Shown: positions 53,001 through 63,525, numbered from the stretch's first letter. The stretch: DNA of 64,000 bases from Mariprofundus sp. (GCA_021772775.1 JAJFLH010000007.1:37284-101283); one strand, 5' to 3'. The notes: generated by a model not told the origin, from the sequence alone. Numbers and translations: made by a program.

Positions 53001-53026
53001 TACACGTTTGGAGGATCACCATCGCT

Positions 53027-54931
53027 ATGAATATTCAATTACCTGACGGTTCATCACGTAGTCTGGAAGAGGGCGCAACAGCTTATGATCTGGCCGCTGA
53101 TATCGGTGCTGGTTTAGCGCGTGCAACGATTGCAGCTATAGTGAATGATATTCAAGTCGATGTGTCTCATAAGTTAAAAGATGGTGACGCGGTTGCCTTG
53201 ATTACGGAAAAGTCTGACGAAGGTCTGGATATTATCCGTCACTCCATGTCGCATCTGATGGCGATGGCCGTGCAGGAAGTTTTTCCAGGTGCACAGGTGA
53301 CCATTGGTCCGGTAGTTGAAGATGGTTTCTATTATGATTTTGCTTTTGAGCGTGCATTCACACCGGAAGATCTGAAGAAGATCGAAGAGAAGATGCGTCA
53401 GCTCTCCAATCAGAAATTGCCGATCACACGTGAAGAGTGGGACAGGGATGATGCGATTGCGCATTTCGAAGGCATTGGTGAAACCTACAAAGCGAAATTG
53501 ATCGGCCGTATTCCAGCTGGTGAGACTGTTAGTCTATATAAACAGGGTGAGTGGTCTGATCTCTGTCGCGGCCCGCATGTGCCGAGCACTGGTGTGCTGA
53601 AGCATTTTAAATTAATGAAAGTAGCAGGGGCTTATTGGGAAGGTAATTCCGATAATGAACAGCTACAGCGTATCTATGGTACTGCCTGGGCATCCAAGGG
53701 TGATTTAAAAGCTTATCTGGTTCGTCTGGAAGAGGCGGAAAAACGTGATCATCGTAAATTGGCCAAGTCGCTGGATCTGTTCCATCTGCAGGAAGAGTCA
53801 CCGGGCATGATTTTCTGGCATCCGAAAGGGTGGAGTGTGTGGCAGAGTGTTGAGAATGAAATCCGTGGTGTCATGCGTGACAATGGTTATCAGGAGATCA
53901 AGACGCCGCAGCTGGTAGATCGCAAGCTGTGGGAGAAGTCCGGTCACTGGGATAAATTCCGTGACGAGATGTTCACCACCAATACCGATAACCGTGATTA
54001 TGCCATCAAGCCGATGAACTGCCCGTGTCATATCCAAGTGTTTAATCAGAACTTGCACTCTTACCGTGATTTGCCGCTGCGTTTGGCTGAGTTCGGTTCC
54101 TGCCATCGTAATGAGCCATCCGGCACTTTGCATGGTTTGATGCGTTTGCGTAATTTTGTACAGGATGATGCGCATATCTTTTGTACCGAAGGGCAGATTC
54201 AGGATGAAGTGTGTGATTTCATCGATCTGACCTATGATGTATATAAACGCTTTGGTTTTGAAGATGTGATTATCTTCCTGTCTGATCGACCGGATAGTCG
54301 TGTGGGCACTGATGAGCAGTGGGATAAAGCCGAAGCTGCTCTGCATCAGGCCTTGCAGTCGAAAAACATCGAATATGGCGAAAATAAAGGTGAAGGTGCC
54401 TTTTACGGGCCGAAGATTGAGTTCTCGTTGAAGGACTGTCTGGGGCGTGTATGGCAATGTGGTACCATTCAGGTTGATTTCTCCATGCCTGGCCGCCTTG
54501 GTGCACAATATGTGGCTGAAGATTCATCACGACAGACGCCTGTGATGTTGCATCGTGCTATTTTGGGTTCGATGGAACGCTTTATCGGTATTTTGATTGA
54601 ACATCATGAAGGTAAGTTCCCATTCTGGTTGGCTCCGAAGCAGGCCGTGATGTGTAATATTACGGATTCACAATCAGAATATGTCGAAGAATGTTGCCAA
54701 CGAATGAAAAAAGCGGGCTTTCGTGTTGATGCGGACTTGCGTAACGAAAAGGTCGGCTATAAAGTGCGCGCCCACACGCTTGAACGGGTGCCCTTTATTC
54801 TTGTTGCCGGAGATCGGGAACGTGATGAAGGAGCAATCACTGTTCGTGACTTAAGTGGTCAGAACCTTGGTACGTTCGCAGTTGATGATTGGATTGCTGA
54901 AATGCAGAAGAAGCTTGAAAATCACGAGTAG
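53027..54931 (+). CDS. thrS: Threonyl-tRNA synthetase
   Basis: 634 residues. N-terminal TGS domain ([20 protein letters not shown]), editing domain (second additional domain) with [11 protein letters not shown] and the later [10 protein letters not shown], class II catalytic core (motif 2 [20 protein letters not shown]; motif 3 with [13 protein letters not shown]) and C-terminal anticodon-binding domain. The ATG at 53027 is chosen because the TGS domain begins there; GGAGG is 12 bases upstream, a rather wide spacing. First gene of thrS-infC-rpmI-rplT-pheS-pheT. Confidence 0.97.
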   Translation: MNIQLPDGSSRSLEEGATAYDLAADIGAGLARATIAAIVNDIQVDVSHKLKDGDAVALITEKSDEGLDIIRHSMSHLMAMAVQEVFPGAQVTIGPVVEDGFYYDFAFERAFTPEDLKKIEEKMRQLSNQKLPITREEWDRDDAIAHFEGIGETYKAKLIGRIPAGETVSLYKQGEWSDLCRGPHVPSTGVLKHFKLMKVAGAYWEGNSDNEQLQRIYGTAWASKGDLKAYLVRLEEAEKRDHRKLAKSLDLFHLQEESPGMIFWHPKGWSVWQSVENEIRGVMRDNGYQEIKTPQLVDRKLWEKSGHWDKFRDEMFTTNTDNRDYAIKPMNCPCHIQVFNQNLHSYRDLPLRLAEFGSCHRNEPSGTLHGLMRLRNFVQDDAHIFCTEGQIQDEVCDFIDLTYDVYKRFGFEDVIIFLSDRPDSRVGTDEQWDKAEAALHQALQSKNIEYGENKGEGAFYGPKIEFSLKDCLGRVWQCGTIQVDFSMPGRLGAQYVAEDSSRQTPVMLHRAILGSMERFIGILIEHHEGKFPFWLAPKQAVMCNITDSQSEYVEECCQRMKKAGFRVDADLRNEKVGYKVRAHTLERVPFILVAGDRERDEGAITVRDLSGQNLGTFAVDDWIAEMQKKLENHE

Positions 54932-54979
54932 TGTGTAATAGTTTAGTTTATATATTTTTTATAGACAAAGGAGTCTTGT

Positions 54980-55495
54980 ATTAAAAAGGATTTGCCACTC
55001 AACCACGATATTGCCGCCAACGAGGTGCGCGTAGTTGACGACACAACAGGGGAACAGTTAGGCGTTTTATCGCTGAATGAAGCTGTTGCCAGAGCTGCAT
55101 CTAAGGGTCTTGACCTGGTGTTAATGGCAGCAAAAAGTAATCCGCCGGTCTGTAAGATCATGGATTACGGCAAATACAAATACGAGCAGAGCAAGAAGGC
55201 CAATCTTGCCAAGAAACGTCAGCATGTGATGCAGATTAAAGAGGTAAAGGTCGGGGCAAATACCGACGTGCATGACATGGAAGTGAAAATGCGCAATGCG
55301 AAGAAGTTTTTATCGCAGGGGAATAAGGTTAAAGTTTCCTTACGTTTTCGTGGGCGTGAAATGGCACATACTGATCGCGGGCGCGAGCAGATGAAGAATG
55401 TTGCCGGATATTTGGAAGAGTTTGGTAAACCTGAAAAGATGCCGAACATGGAAGGTCGACAGATGATTATGATTGTCGCCCCGCATAAAAAATAG
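54980..55495 (+). CDS. infC: Translation initiation factor IF-3 (AUU start)
   Basis: 171 residues: KKDLPLNHDIAANEVRVVDD, KIMDYGKYKYEQSKK, VKVSLRFRGREMAHTDRG and the C-terminal MIMIVAPHKK. No ATG or GTG gives a full N-terminus. An ATT at 54980 lies six bases after AAAGGAG and yields the expected length. infC in E. coli and many bacteria uses AUU so that IF-3, which rejects non-standard start codons, limits its own synthesis. A TTG at 54992 is possible but loses the first four residues and the good spacing. Confidence 0.93.
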   Translation: MKKDLPLNHDIAANEVRVVDDTTGEQLGVLSLNEAVARAASKGLDLVLMAAKSNPPVCKIMDYGKYKYEQSKKANLAKKRQHVMQIKEVKVGANTDVHDMEVKMRNAKKFLSQGNKVKVSLRFRGREMAHTDRGREQMKNVAGYLEEFGKPEKMPNMEGRQMIMIVAPHKK

Positions 55496-55535
55496 TTTTA
55501 GTTTTATTAGTTTTTGAAACCTAAGGAAGAATACA

Positions 55536-55736
55536 ATGCCTAAGATGAAATCAAATAGCGGCGCTGCTAAGCGTTTTACCAAAACAGGTAGCGGCAAATG
55601 GAAACGCAACAAGGCTTTCGGTAGTCATATTTTGACTAAGAAATCAGCTAAGCGTAAGCGCAATATGCGTGGAACTGAATTGGTTTCACATGCGGATTCG
55701 AAGGCATTGGAACGTTTAGTTCCAGGCCGCGGTTAA
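55536..55736 (+). CDS. rpmI: 50S ribosomal protein L35
   Basis: 66 residues: [20 protein letters not shown] and [14 protein letters not shown]. Standard length, between infC and rplT. Confidence 0.96.
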   Translation: MPKMKSNSGAAKRFTKTGSGKWKRNKAFGSHILTKKSAKRKRNMRGTELVSHADSKALERLVPGRG

Positions 55737-55769
55737 ATAATAGTTTATTAGTTAGTTTAGGAGAGAAAT

Positions 55770-56126
55770 ATGCCCCGCGTTAAATCCGGAGTTCAGGCGC
55801 ATGCGCGCCACAAGAGTGTTATTAAAGCAGCCAAGGGATACCGTGGCCGTCGTAAGAGTTGTTTCCGCGTAGCTACCCAGGCGGTAGATAAAGCACGTCA
55901 ATATGCTTATCGCGACCGTAAGGTTAAAAAACGTGACTTCCGCAGCCTGTGGATTGTTCGTATCAATGCAGCAGCTAAAGCTAATGGCATGAACTACTCA
56001 ACATTCATGCATGGCCTGAGCAAAGCTGGTATTGAATTGGATCGTAAAGTATTGGCTGATATTGCCGTACGTGATGCTGAAGGTTTTGCGACGCTAGTAA
56101 CAACTGCTCGCGCACAGGTTCAGTAA
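55770..56126 (+). CDS. rplT: 50S ribosomal protein L20
   Basis: 118 residues: [60 protein letters not shown]. Normal length. L20 in E. coli represses rpmI-rplT translation; no such leader can be judged here. A strong terminator follows. Confidence 0.97.
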   Translation: MPRVKSGVQAHARHKSVIKAAKGYRGRRKSCFRVATQAVDKARQYAYRDRKVKKRDFRSLWIVRINAAAKANGMNYSTFMHGLSKAGIELDRKVLADIAVRDAEGFATLVTTARAQVQ

Positions 56127-56186
56127 ATAACACTATCCGGTTTCGGCCGGTGGCTCTATTCCCTAGAGCCGTGTAATGAATTCGAA

Positions 56187-56215
56187 GGCAGGGCTGTTCG
56201 CAGCCCTGCCTTTTT
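56187..56215 (+). terminator. Intrinsic terminator after rplT
   Basis: GGCAGGGCTG and CAGCCCTGCC pair perfectly around TTCG, followed by T5. It separates thrS-rplT from pheST or attenuates read-through into it. Confidence 0.92.
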
Positions 56216-56258
56216 CTATGATAAAAAACCGTTTGAGATAAAAAGATCAAAGGCTTTT

Positions 56259-56399
56259 ACCGCAGAGGGTGCAGAGGACGCAGAGGGATAGAGGATTTAA
56301 GTGAAGGGTTGATCAGGCTGCCTGTTTGTATTGTTGGCTAGGGCTCACATATCTTTTTCTTTAATTCTTTTACTTTGCGTCCTCTACGCCCTCCGTGGT
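56259..56399. repeat. Inverted repeat of the CACCACGGAGG..CAGAGG kind
   Basis: The left arm (56259-56287) reads ACCGCAGAGGGTGCAGAGG then ACGCAGAGGG. The right arm (56375-56399), in reverse, reads ACCACGGAGGGCGTAGAGGA. The arms match at most positions and lie about 90 bases apart. This kind of dispersed repeat is common in bacterial intergenic DNA. It occupies the 5' region of pheS. Confidence 0.65.
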
Positions 56400-56419
56400 G
56401 AATATTGAGGGTAAGGGTT

Positions 56420-57493
56420 ATGAGTGAAATTGATTCGCTGAAATCAGAGCTTGAGTCATTGCAGGCGGATGCATTGCAGGCATTTTCCGCTGCAGATAAT
56501 CTCAATGATCTGCAGAAGTTGCGTGTCCAGTATTTGGGTAAGAAGGGCGCATTAACGGAAGTATTGAAAGGTGTTGGCAAATTAGCGCCTACAGATCGTC
56601 CAATGATTGGTCAGCATGTGAACAAAACGAAATCAGCTCTGGCTGCTGCACTGGATTCGACTGAAGCCGATCTGGCTGTAAAAGCAAAAGCTGCCCGCAT
56701 TGAAGCTGAGAGAGTGGATGTGACTTTGCCAGGCCGCAGTAAGGGCAAAGGTGCTCTGCATCCCGTTCAGCATGGTCTGGATGAGATCACAGCGATCTTT
56801 TCTCAAATGGGTTTTGTTGTGGCAGAAGGGCCAGAGATCGAAGATGAATTTCATAACTTTGATGCATTGAATATCCCTGCAGAACATCCAGCTCGTGCAA
56901 TGCACGATACCTTCTTTGTCAAACAGATGGCAGATCAACCGATGCTGCTTAGAACACATACCTCACCGGTTCAAATTCGTGCGATGAAACGGTTTCTGGC
57001 CGAGGGTGGCGAACCACCATTGGCGGTTGTTGCGCCAGGTCGTGTTTATCGTTGCGATTACGATGTTACCCATTCGCCGATGTTTCATCAGGTAGAAGTG
57101 TTCAAGGTGGATCGTGATGTTTCGATGGCACATCTTAAAGGCGTATTAAAACATTTTCTCTCGACCTATTTTGAGAAAGAGGTCGAAATTCGTCTGCGTC
57201 CGCATTATTTTCCGTTTACAGAACCCTCTGCTGAAGTGGATATCGGTTGTGTGTTTTGTGCTGGAAAAGGTTGCCGGATTTGTAAGGGAAGTGGTTGGAT
57301 TGAGGTGCTGGGTAGCGGCATGATTCATCCGAAAGTATTGGAATCTGTAGGTATCGATTCTGAAGAGTTCTCCGGTTTTGCGTTTGGGCTCGGTGTGGAG
57401 CGTTTGGTGATGTTAAAACAGGGTATACCCGATTTGAGGCTGTTCTTTGAAAATGATGTGCGATTCTTGTCTCGGATGGGGGTAAGCAAATGA
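56420..57493 (+). CDS. pheS: Phenylalanyl-tRNA synthetase alpha subunit
   Basis: 357 residues. N-terminal coiled coil, then class II core: motif 1 region MGFVVAEGPEIEDEFHNFDA, motif 2 APGRVYRCDYDVTHSPMFHQ, and GFAFGLGVERLVMLKQGIPD (motif 3). A CxxC..CxxC-like insert, CVFCAGKGCRICKGSGW, is typical of many bacterial PheS proteins. The ATG at 56420 follows GGGTAAGGG; an earlier TTG is rejected. It overlaps pheT by four bases. Confidence 0.97.
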   Translation: MSEIDSLKSELESLQADALQAFSAADNLNDLQKLRVQYLGKKGALTEVLKGVGKLAPTDRPMIGQHVNKTKSALAAALDSTEADLAVKAKAARIEAERVDVTLPGRSKGKGALHPVQHGLDEITAIFSQMGFVVAEGPEIEDEFHNFDALNIPAEHPARAMHDTFFVKQMADQPMLLRTHTSPVQIRAMKRFLAEGGEPPLAVVAPGRVYRCDYDVTHSPMFHQVEVFKVDRDVSMAHLKGVLKHFLSTYFEKEVEIRLRPHYFPFTEPSAEVDIGCVFCAGKGCRICKGSGWIEVLGSGMIHPKVLESVGIDSEEFSGFAFGLGVERLVMLKQGIPDLRLFFENDVRFLSRMGVSK

Positions 57494-59847
57494 AGATTCC
57501 TTTTTCTTGGTTAAAAGATCATGTGGCTTTAACGGCGACACCATCACAAATTGCTGAGGACTTGGTGCGTTTGGGTCATGAAGTTGAAGCCGTTGAGATG
57601 CCACGTGCGGCAGTTATCGGTGTACGTGTTGGCCAGATTGAATCGAAACAGCCACATCCTGATGCCGATAAACTGAGTTTGTTGAAAGTAAATATCGGTG
57701 AAGCTGAGCTTGTTGATATTGTCTGTGGCGCATCAAATATGGGCGAAGGCGATAAAGTTCCAGTTGCTACAATTGGTACTTCATTACCGAATGGTTTGAC
57801 GATTAAAAAGGGCAAGATTCGTGGCGCGGTCAGTTACGGTATGTGCTGCTCTGAAGTCGAATTGGGCTTGGCTGAAGATTCGGCCGGTTTATTGATTTTA
57901 CCAGTCGATGCTCCGATCGGAGCTGAAGTGGGTGATTACCTTGAGCTTGAAGAGGCGGTATTTGATCTCTCTATTACACCGAATCGTGGCGACTGTATGA
58001 ATGTGCGCGGTATTGCCCGTGATTTGGCTGCTGATGCAGGTCTAGCACTGGCAGCTATTGAACTGGGTGAGATTGCCATCAATCAGGCGATCAATGCGCC
58101 TGACGTAGCTGTGGCAGCTGAGAAAGATTGCCCAGCTTATTTGGCCAGAAGCATTACAGGTATTAAGGTGGCTGATTCACCGGCCTGGATGCAGGCTCGT
58201 TTGATTCAGGCCGGTCAACGTCCGGTCAATGGTGTGGTTGATGTGCTCAACACCATCATGCTTGATCTGGGCCAACCTATGCATGCCTTTGATGCTGATG
58301 CGTTGGATGGTGATATTGTAGTCCGCTCAGCTGTCGGTGGTGAAGCTTTCTCAGCCCTTGATGGTCGTGAACTGACGCTAAATACTGATGACCTGCTGGT
58401 GACTGACAGTAGTAGTGTGATCGCTTTGGCTGGTATTATGGGTTCAGCACCTAGTGGTGTGAGTGAATCAACAACAAATATTGTGTTGGAGTCAGCCTTT
58501 TTCCGTCCTGCTCGTATCAGTGAAACACGACGTGTGTACGCCATGGTATCGGAAGCATCCATGCGTTTTGAACGCGGTGTTGATCCGGCGATGGTTGAAG
58601 TGGCGATGCAGCGTGCTACGGCAATGATTATTGATCTGTTTGGTGGATCAGCCAGTGAAATTACGCAGTGTGGAGATGCAGATAAAATCAATGCAGAGCG
58701 CAGTGTGAAAGCATCGGTTTCAAGAATTCAATCGCGTTTGGGTATTGATATTCCTGTATCTGTTGATGATGTGTTGGTTCGCATGGGTTTTGCTGTAACT
58801 CGTGATGGTGACAAGCTGGCGATGACTGTTCCGTCATTTAGGCATGATATATCGATTCCTGAGGATATTTCCGAGGAATATGCGCGTGTGATTGGTTTTG
58901 ATGAAATTCCAGAGCTACTGCCCTCTTTGGCAACAACAGCGCCAGCTATGCCTGATCGTTCTGTGCATGATGCGGTTGCTGCGGGATTCTTGCAGGTGAT
59001 CAATTACGCCTTTATTTCGGCATCTGAACAGCGCCTGTTTGTGGCGGCGGATGATTTGGATATTGAACTGGAGAACCCTATCTCTGATGCGATGAGTGTG
59101 ATGCGCCGTTCGGTGTGGCCGGGCTTGTTGAATACAGCGCGTTATAACCTCAACCGTCAGCAGTCCGGTGTCTCATTGGTAGAGCAGGGGCGTGTCTATT
59201 ATAAAACTGCAGCAGCCCATCAGGAAAGCAATGTCATTGCCTGGCTCATGAGTGGTGAAGTGGAGCAGGATGAGTGGTTTGATGCTGCACGAAAGGCCGA
59301 TTTCTTCGATCTCAAGGGGGCGGTTGAAGCCTGGTTAACGTTGCGTGGATTAACAGGGCGTTTTATCGCTGATGATTCGATTCAGGGCCTGCAGGCAGGC
59401 CAGAGTGCGAAAATTCTTGTTGGTCGTGCTGAAGCCGGCCGTATTGGTCGGGTTGATGGTGATATTGCATCTGCTCTGGATATGGATGCACCGGTGTATG
59501 TTGCTGAGATCAATCTTGATCTATTGAGTGCCGGTAAAAAAACCAAGTTTGCACCGCTTCCTGAATTTCCGGGTGTGGAACGTGATTTGGTCTTCTTGTT
59601 TGAACGCGGTGTCTCTTCTGATGCGATTCTCAATGCGGTGAAGAGTGCAGCGGGTAAGCTGTTGATCGGTGCACGTATCTTTGACTTGTATGATGGCAAA
59701 GGTGTGCCGGAAGGTTTCGTGAGTTTGGGTATTCGTTTTGCGCTTCAAGATGCTAAACGTACGCTAACTCAGGAAGACTCTGATGCAGCTTCTCAATCGA
59801 TCATCGCTGCGATGGATAAAAAGTTCGGCGCGACGCTAAGAGGCTAA
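57490..59847 (+). CDS. pheT: Phenylalanyl-tRNA synthetase beta subunit
   Basis: 785 residues, normal size. N-terminal tRNA-binding (EMAP/B1) domain (VGQIESKQPHPDADKLSLLK), B3/B4 editing domain (SITPNRGDCMNVRGIARDLA; PVNGVVDVLNTIMLDLGQPM), B5 domain, core-like domain and C-terminal FDX-ACB domain (EFPGVERDLVFLFERGVSSD). Pairs with PheS to form the alpha2beta2 enzyme. Confidence 0.97.
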   Translation: MKIPFSWLKDHVALTATPSQIAEDLVRLGHEVEAVEMPRAAVIGVRVGQIESKQPHPDADKLSLLKVNIGEAELVDIVCGASNMGEGDKVPVATIGTSLPNGLTIKKGKIRGAVSYGMCCSEVELGLAEDSAGLLILPVDAPIGAEVGDYLELEEAVFDLSITPNRGDCMNVRGIARDLAADAGLALAAIELGEIAINQAINAPDVAVAAEKDCPAYLARSITGIKVADSPAWMQARLIQAGQRPVNGVVDVLNTIMLDLGQPMHAFDADALDGDIVVRSAVGGEAFSALDGRELTLNTDDLLVTDSSSVIALAGIMGSAPSGVSESTTNIVLESAFFRPARISETRRVYAMVSEASMRFERGVDPAMVEVAMQRATAMIIDLFGGSASEITQCGDADKINAERSVKASVSRIQSRLGIDIPVSVDDVLVRMGFAVTRDGDKLAMTVPSFRHDISIPEDISEEYARVIGFDEIPELLPSLATTAPAMPDRSVHDAVAAGFLQVINYAFISASEQRLFVAADDLDIELENPISDAMSVMRRSVWPGLLNTARYNLNRQQSGVSLVEQGRVYYKTAAAHQESNVIAWLMSGEVEQDEWFDAARKADFFDLKGAVEAWLTLRGLTGRFIADDSIQGLQAGQSAKILVGRAEAGRIGRVDGDIASALDMDAPVYVAEINLDLLSAGKKTKFAPLPEFPGVERDLVFLFERGVSSDAILNAVKSAAGKLLIGARIFDLYDGKGVPEGFVSLGIRFALQDAKRTLTQEDSDAASQSIIAAMDKKFGATLRG

Positions 59848-59862
59848 GTGGACGCACAGATG

Positions 59863-59899
59863 CCCCTAGGTACCCTCTCTCTCGCAAGCTCGATTCACC
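59863..59899. repeat. Left-end module of the MITE-like repeat
   Basis: CCCCTAGGTACCCTCTC, then TCGCAAGCTCGATTCACC, matching the left ends at 12367-12401 and 16171-16206. It lies between pheT and rnhB and argues against an rnhB start upstream of it. Confidence 0.5.
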
Positions 59900-59932
59900 T
59901 TGTGGATACAGATAAACACAGGTGTTTCAGGC

Positions 59933-60556
59933 ATGCGGCTGGAGATAAGTTTTTCATCAACGCTAGCGTCCTATCTGCGTTCACCTGTAGATAATTTTAT
60001 GATCGCAGGAGTAGATGAAGTAGGGCGTGGTCCACTGGCTGGGCCAGTGGTGACGGCTGCGGTAATTTTGTCACCCGATGACCCCTATTTAGGCCAATAT
60101 CGTGATTCGAAACGCGTCGCTGAGAAGAAACGTTTGAAACTATATCACCATATTCGCCAGCATGCCGTGGCATACAGTGTAACAATGGCGACGCTCGAAG
60201 AGATTGATCAACTCAATATCTTGCATGCGACCATGTTATCTATGCGTCGGTCGGTGCTGGAATTGAGTCTTGTACCTGAAAAAGTATTGGTGGATGGCAA
60301 TCGTATTCCTGATCTGCCCATAGAGGCTGAAGCAATTGTTGGCGGCGATGATTCTGTTCAGCAGATTGCCGCCGCTTCTATTGTGGCTAAAGTGATTCGT
60401 GACCGTTTGATGGCGATGTACGATGTGCGCTTTCCGGGTTATCAGTTTGCTAAACACAAGGGTTATGGCACTAAGGTGCATATGGATGCACTGCGTGCAT
60501 TAGGGCCATGTGAAGTTCATCGTAAATCGTTTGCTCCGATTGCAAGGTTGCTTTAA
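59933..60556 (+). CDS. rnhB: Ribonuclease HII
   Basis: About 207 residues. It removes RNA from RNA-DNA hybrids and single ribonucleotides. Active-site motifs: [17 protein letters not shown] (DEVGRG), [12 protein letters not shown], and [20 protein letters not shown] with the DxxxxxxAAASI-like segment. C-terminal [15 protein letters not shown]. The start is taken as the ATG at 59933; the ATG at 59999 would begin right at the active-site motif and is also possible. No clear Shine-Dalgarno at either. Confidence 0.93.
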   Translation: MRLEISFSSTLASYLRSPVDNFMIAGVDEVGRGPLAGPVVTAAVILSPDDPYLGQYRDSKRVAEKKRLKLYHHIRQHAVAYSVTMATLEEIDQLNILHATMLSMRRSVLELSLVPEKVLVDGNRIPDLPIEAEAIVGGDDSVQQIAAASIVAKVIRDRLMAMYDVRFPGYQFAKHKGYGTKVHMDALRALGPCEVHRKSFAPIARLL

Positions 60557-60729
60557 AACCAGTGCCTATAACTCTTTTTATGTCGCCAACTCAATATTCG
60601 ACTGATTCGATAGTATGTATCTATTATTTGAAATAATGTTGTCAAAACAACGATATCCCATCGCAACTGCACTTGCTTATTGCACTGATGCCAATAATGT
60701 AGCGAATGGAGATTAACCGGGGGTTGTTT

Positions 60730-62661
60730 ATGACATGGACGTCAATACCAATTTTGTTAATGTTATTCTCATCCGCTTTGATTGCACATGCGGAGACGCC
60801 TGTTGATCTGCTGTTCGATGAGCAGGACAGCGTCATTACTGCAACCGAATCAAAACGAGCCTTAGGACAGGCTCCTGCCATTGTTTCAGTTATTACTGAA
60901 AAGCAGATTAGGGATATGGGAGCACATACCTTAATTGAGGCGCTGGCTACTGTTCCTGGCATGAGTGTGAGCTATCCGATGGATTTTGGCACGGGGCACA
61001 CATTGACTGTGCGTGGTCTGAAAAGCAGTGAAGCTGAAAAAACACTATTGCTGATAAATGGTCACAGGGTTAATAATCCTTATGTCGGATCATGGACATT
61101 TCTGTTTGATGAATTTCCACTTGATGACGTTCGCCGTATTGAAATTATTCGCGGCCCCGGCTCTGCTCTCTATGGCTCCAATGCAATGGCTGCTGTCATT
61201 CATGTGATCACCAAAACAGGAGAGAACTTTAATGCGTCTAGTGCATCCATTGCGGCTGGTAATCACAATAGTCAGCGTGGCCATGTAAGAACTGGTAGCA
61301 AAGAATCTGGCCGCAATGTCATGCTGAGTTTAAATGCTTCCAGCACGGATGGAGACAGGCTGACGATTCCCCGCGATGCAGCGGGCCAGTCTGGAGTAAG
61401 CAATTATTGGCGCAAGCAGCAGTCGGGTTTTTTATCGGTAGAGTCGGGTGATTGGTCGCTATTTGCCCTGCATATGAACAAAAGTAGAGGTTCGGTGCTT
61501 GATGGAACCAGCAGAATTGATACCAGCTCGAATATCTCTATCCGACAAAGTGTTGTGGCTCTGACCTGGAAACATGCTGGTGATGATTGGGATGCGGAGC
61601 TGCGCAGCGATGCCGATATGTTTAAACTGGATCCACAGTGGCAGATGTTTGGTGGTGCACAGCAGTTGCGTCCGCAGGTTAAAAATCTGACCCTATCGGC
61701 CAGAGCTCTGCTGCGTTATCGCGGTTGGCAGCAGCAGGAGTGGACGATCAGCCTTGGCTACGAGCATATCCGACAGTTTGGTGTGCATATGTTCAATAAC
61801 GGAACCGATGTTTCGGCTTTGTTCAATCACAATACCAATGCTGTGCGTCAGGTACCTGCACTGGTGGTTCAGAACGAATGGACGCCGTTGGCTGACTTGA
61901 GCATCACAACCGGTGTGCGCGTAGAGAACTATTCTGATGTTGGTAGCCATATCTCACCGCGTTTTGCTGCTATCTGGAGTCCAACCTCCTCAGTGGATAT
62001 CAAAGCGATGTATGGCCACGCTTTCCGCGCTCCAAACTTTGTTGAGCTTTATTCCAGTAATAACCCGGCGGTACAGGGTAACCGCAATATTCTCCCTGAA
62101 ACAGTTGACACATTTGAGCTGGGGGCATCACTGCATGAGGGTATCTGGCATCTTAACAGTGATCTCTTTTACAGCCGTTACAAGAGACAGATTACCAGGG
62201 TTATGCCGAGTCCGTTGACGGTTAATGTGGGGCGTACAAATTTGAGGGGCCTTGAAGTTGAACTGCGTGCAGATGTGAGAAAAGGGCTTTACGGCTCGGT
62301 GGCTTATACATGGCAGAAAAGCAGTAATGATGCCACCAGTCAGCAGCTGCCTGGGGTACCTCTACGTGTGGTCAAATTGAGTGGCGATGCGCCTCTATTG
62401 TTTGATTTGCATTTGCATGCGGATGCGAGCTGGATGGGGCTGCAAGAGCGTGCCGTGGGTGATACGAGGGCATCGCTTGGCGCAATGTGGCTAGCCAATC
62501 TGGCGCTGCGTACGGGTAATGCGGTTGATGGGCCGAGTGCAAGTTTCACAGTTCGTAATCTGTTTAACCGGAAAATTTACAGTCCCTTCGGCATAGCGGG
62601 GATGTCCGATTTACCGCTTTTTGATCGTCAGTGGATGCTAAATTTATCGTATGAGTTCTAA
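60730..62661 (+). CDS. TonB-dependent outer-membrane receptor
   Basis: About 643 residues. Signal peptide (TSIPILLMLFSSALIAHAE), plug domain (about 45-160: APAIVSVITEKQIRDMGAHT, TVRGLKSSEAEKTLLLINGH, IEIIRGPGSALYGSNAMAAV) and a 22-strand barrel ending in the LNLSYEF aromatic terminus. The ATG at 60730 follows a GGGGG run. Adjacent to a periplasmic binding protein three bases downstream, so the two are expressed together. The ligand is not evident. The barrel resembles BtuB/Cir-type receptors in length. Confidence 0.9.
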   Translation: MTWTSIPILLMLFSSALIAHAETPVDLLFDEQDSVITATESKRALGQAPAIVSVITEKQIRDMGAHTLIEALATVPGMSVSYPMDFGTGHTLTVRGLKSSEAEKTLLLINGHRVNNPYVGSWTFLFDEFPLDDVRRIEIIRGPGSALYGSNAMAAVIHVITKTGENFNASSASIAAGNHNSQRGHVRTGSKESGRNVMLSLNASSTDGDRLTIPRDAAGQSGVSNYWRKQQSGFLSVESGDWSLFALHMNKSRGSVLDGTSRIDTSSNISIRQSVVALTWKHAGDDWDAELRSDADMFKLDPQWQMFGGAQQLRPQVKNLTLSARALLRYRGWQQQEWTISLGYEHIRQFGVHMFNNGTDVSALFNHNTNAVRQVPALVVQNEWTPLADLSITTGVRVENYSDVGSHISPRFAAIWSPTSSVDIKAMYGHAFRAPNFVELYSSNNPAVQGNRNILPETVDTFELGASLHEGIWHLNSDLFYSRYKRQITRVMPSPLTVNVGRTNLRGLEVELRADVRKGLYGSVAYTWQKSSNDATSQQLPGVPLRVVKLSGDAPLLFDLHLHADASWMGLQERAVGDTRASLGAMWLANLALRTGNAVDGPSASFTVRNLFNRKIYSPFGIAGMSDLPLFDRQWMLNLSYEF

Positions 62662-62664
62662 TTA

Positions 62665-63525
62665 ATGAAACGTTGTTTAATGCTGTTGGCGTTGTTGCTA
62701 AGTGCGACTAACGCTTATGCTGTTGAAGTAGATGTACTGTTTTCAGACCGATATCGGCCTCATGTGGAAGCGGTACAAGCACTCGAGCAGGATATGAGAG
62801 CCGATGATGTGCGCCTGTTCTCGGGCGTGGAAAACGGTGATACCACAGAAGAGTTGGAACAACTTGAGCGCATCATAGCCAGAGAGCCTGATCTGTTGGT
62901 TGTTGTTGGCGAAGATGCTTTGCAGGCGGCCATCTCTGTAAATATTCAAATTCCGACTTTTTCGATCATGTCGATGACTCTGCGCGACACTTTACAAAGT
63001 ACACTACCGATTAGCGGTATTGATTTGAGGCCGTCTCCTACTCTGGTTGCAGCTGAGCTTGTACGCCTGTTGCCAAAGGGTGCGACAGTGGTGAGTTATT
63101 ATAACCAGCAATATTCAGGTGGCTTTATTAGTGAGGCGCAAGAAGCATTCAAAAAACAGGGTTTAGTGTTGGATGCTCAGCCATGGCCGGATCAGGATGT
63201 ACAGGTTATGCTGAATAACAGCATGAAAAAGGCTGACTGTTACTGGATGCAGATGGAGTATCAGAGTGTTAGCCCTGATACACTAAGGCTGTTATTCGGA
63301 CTGGCAAAGAAAGGTAAAGTATTGATCGGTTTGTCGGAAAAATATGTGCGCGCCGGCGCAATGCTGGCCTGGACACCAAAGGCAAAATTTATTGGTGATC
63401 AGGCAGCACCTCTGATCAATCGTATTTTAGCTGGTGAAGCAGCTGCAACTATTGGCTTGCGACATCCCGATAAGATGAAACTCAGTATTCGTACGTTGGA
63501 CTCCACGAAAGGGGGGGATCAATGA
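62665..63525 (+). CDS. ABC substrate-binding-like periplasmic protein
   Basis: 286 residues. Cleavable signal (MLLALLLSATNAYA), then a two-lobed Rossmann-like fold of the kind found in the TrpX/YtfQ-like PF04392 group: PDLLVVVGEDALQAAISV, ISGIDLRPSPTLVAAELVRL and KKGKVLIGLSEKYVRAGAML. No transporter genes follow; instead the stop overlaps the ATG of a third gene (ATGA) that has been cut by an IS element. It might feed a sensor in the periplasm, together with the TonB receptor. Confidence 0.82.
   Translation: MKRCLMLLALLLSATNAYAVEVDVLFSDRYRPHVEAVQALEQDMRADDVRLFSGVENGDTTEELEQLERIIAREPDLLVVVGEDALQAAISVNIQIPTFSIMSMTLRDTLQSTLPISGIDLRPSPTLVAAELVRLLPKGATVVSYYNQQYSGGFISEAQEAFKKQGLVLDAQPWPDQDVQVMLNNSMKKADCYWMQMEYQSVSPDTLRLLFGLAKKGKVLIGLSEKYVRAGAMLAWTPKAKFIGDQAAPLINRILAGEAAATIGLRHPDKMKLSIRTLDSTKGGDQ

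Noticed and set aside
52967..53026. Longer thrS start at 52967
   Set aside because: It would translate the leader hairpin; the TGS domain begins at the ATG at 53027.
59900..59932. Longer rnhB start at 59900
   Set aside because: It would begin directly at the edge of an intergenic repeat module and adds residues not typical of RNase HII.
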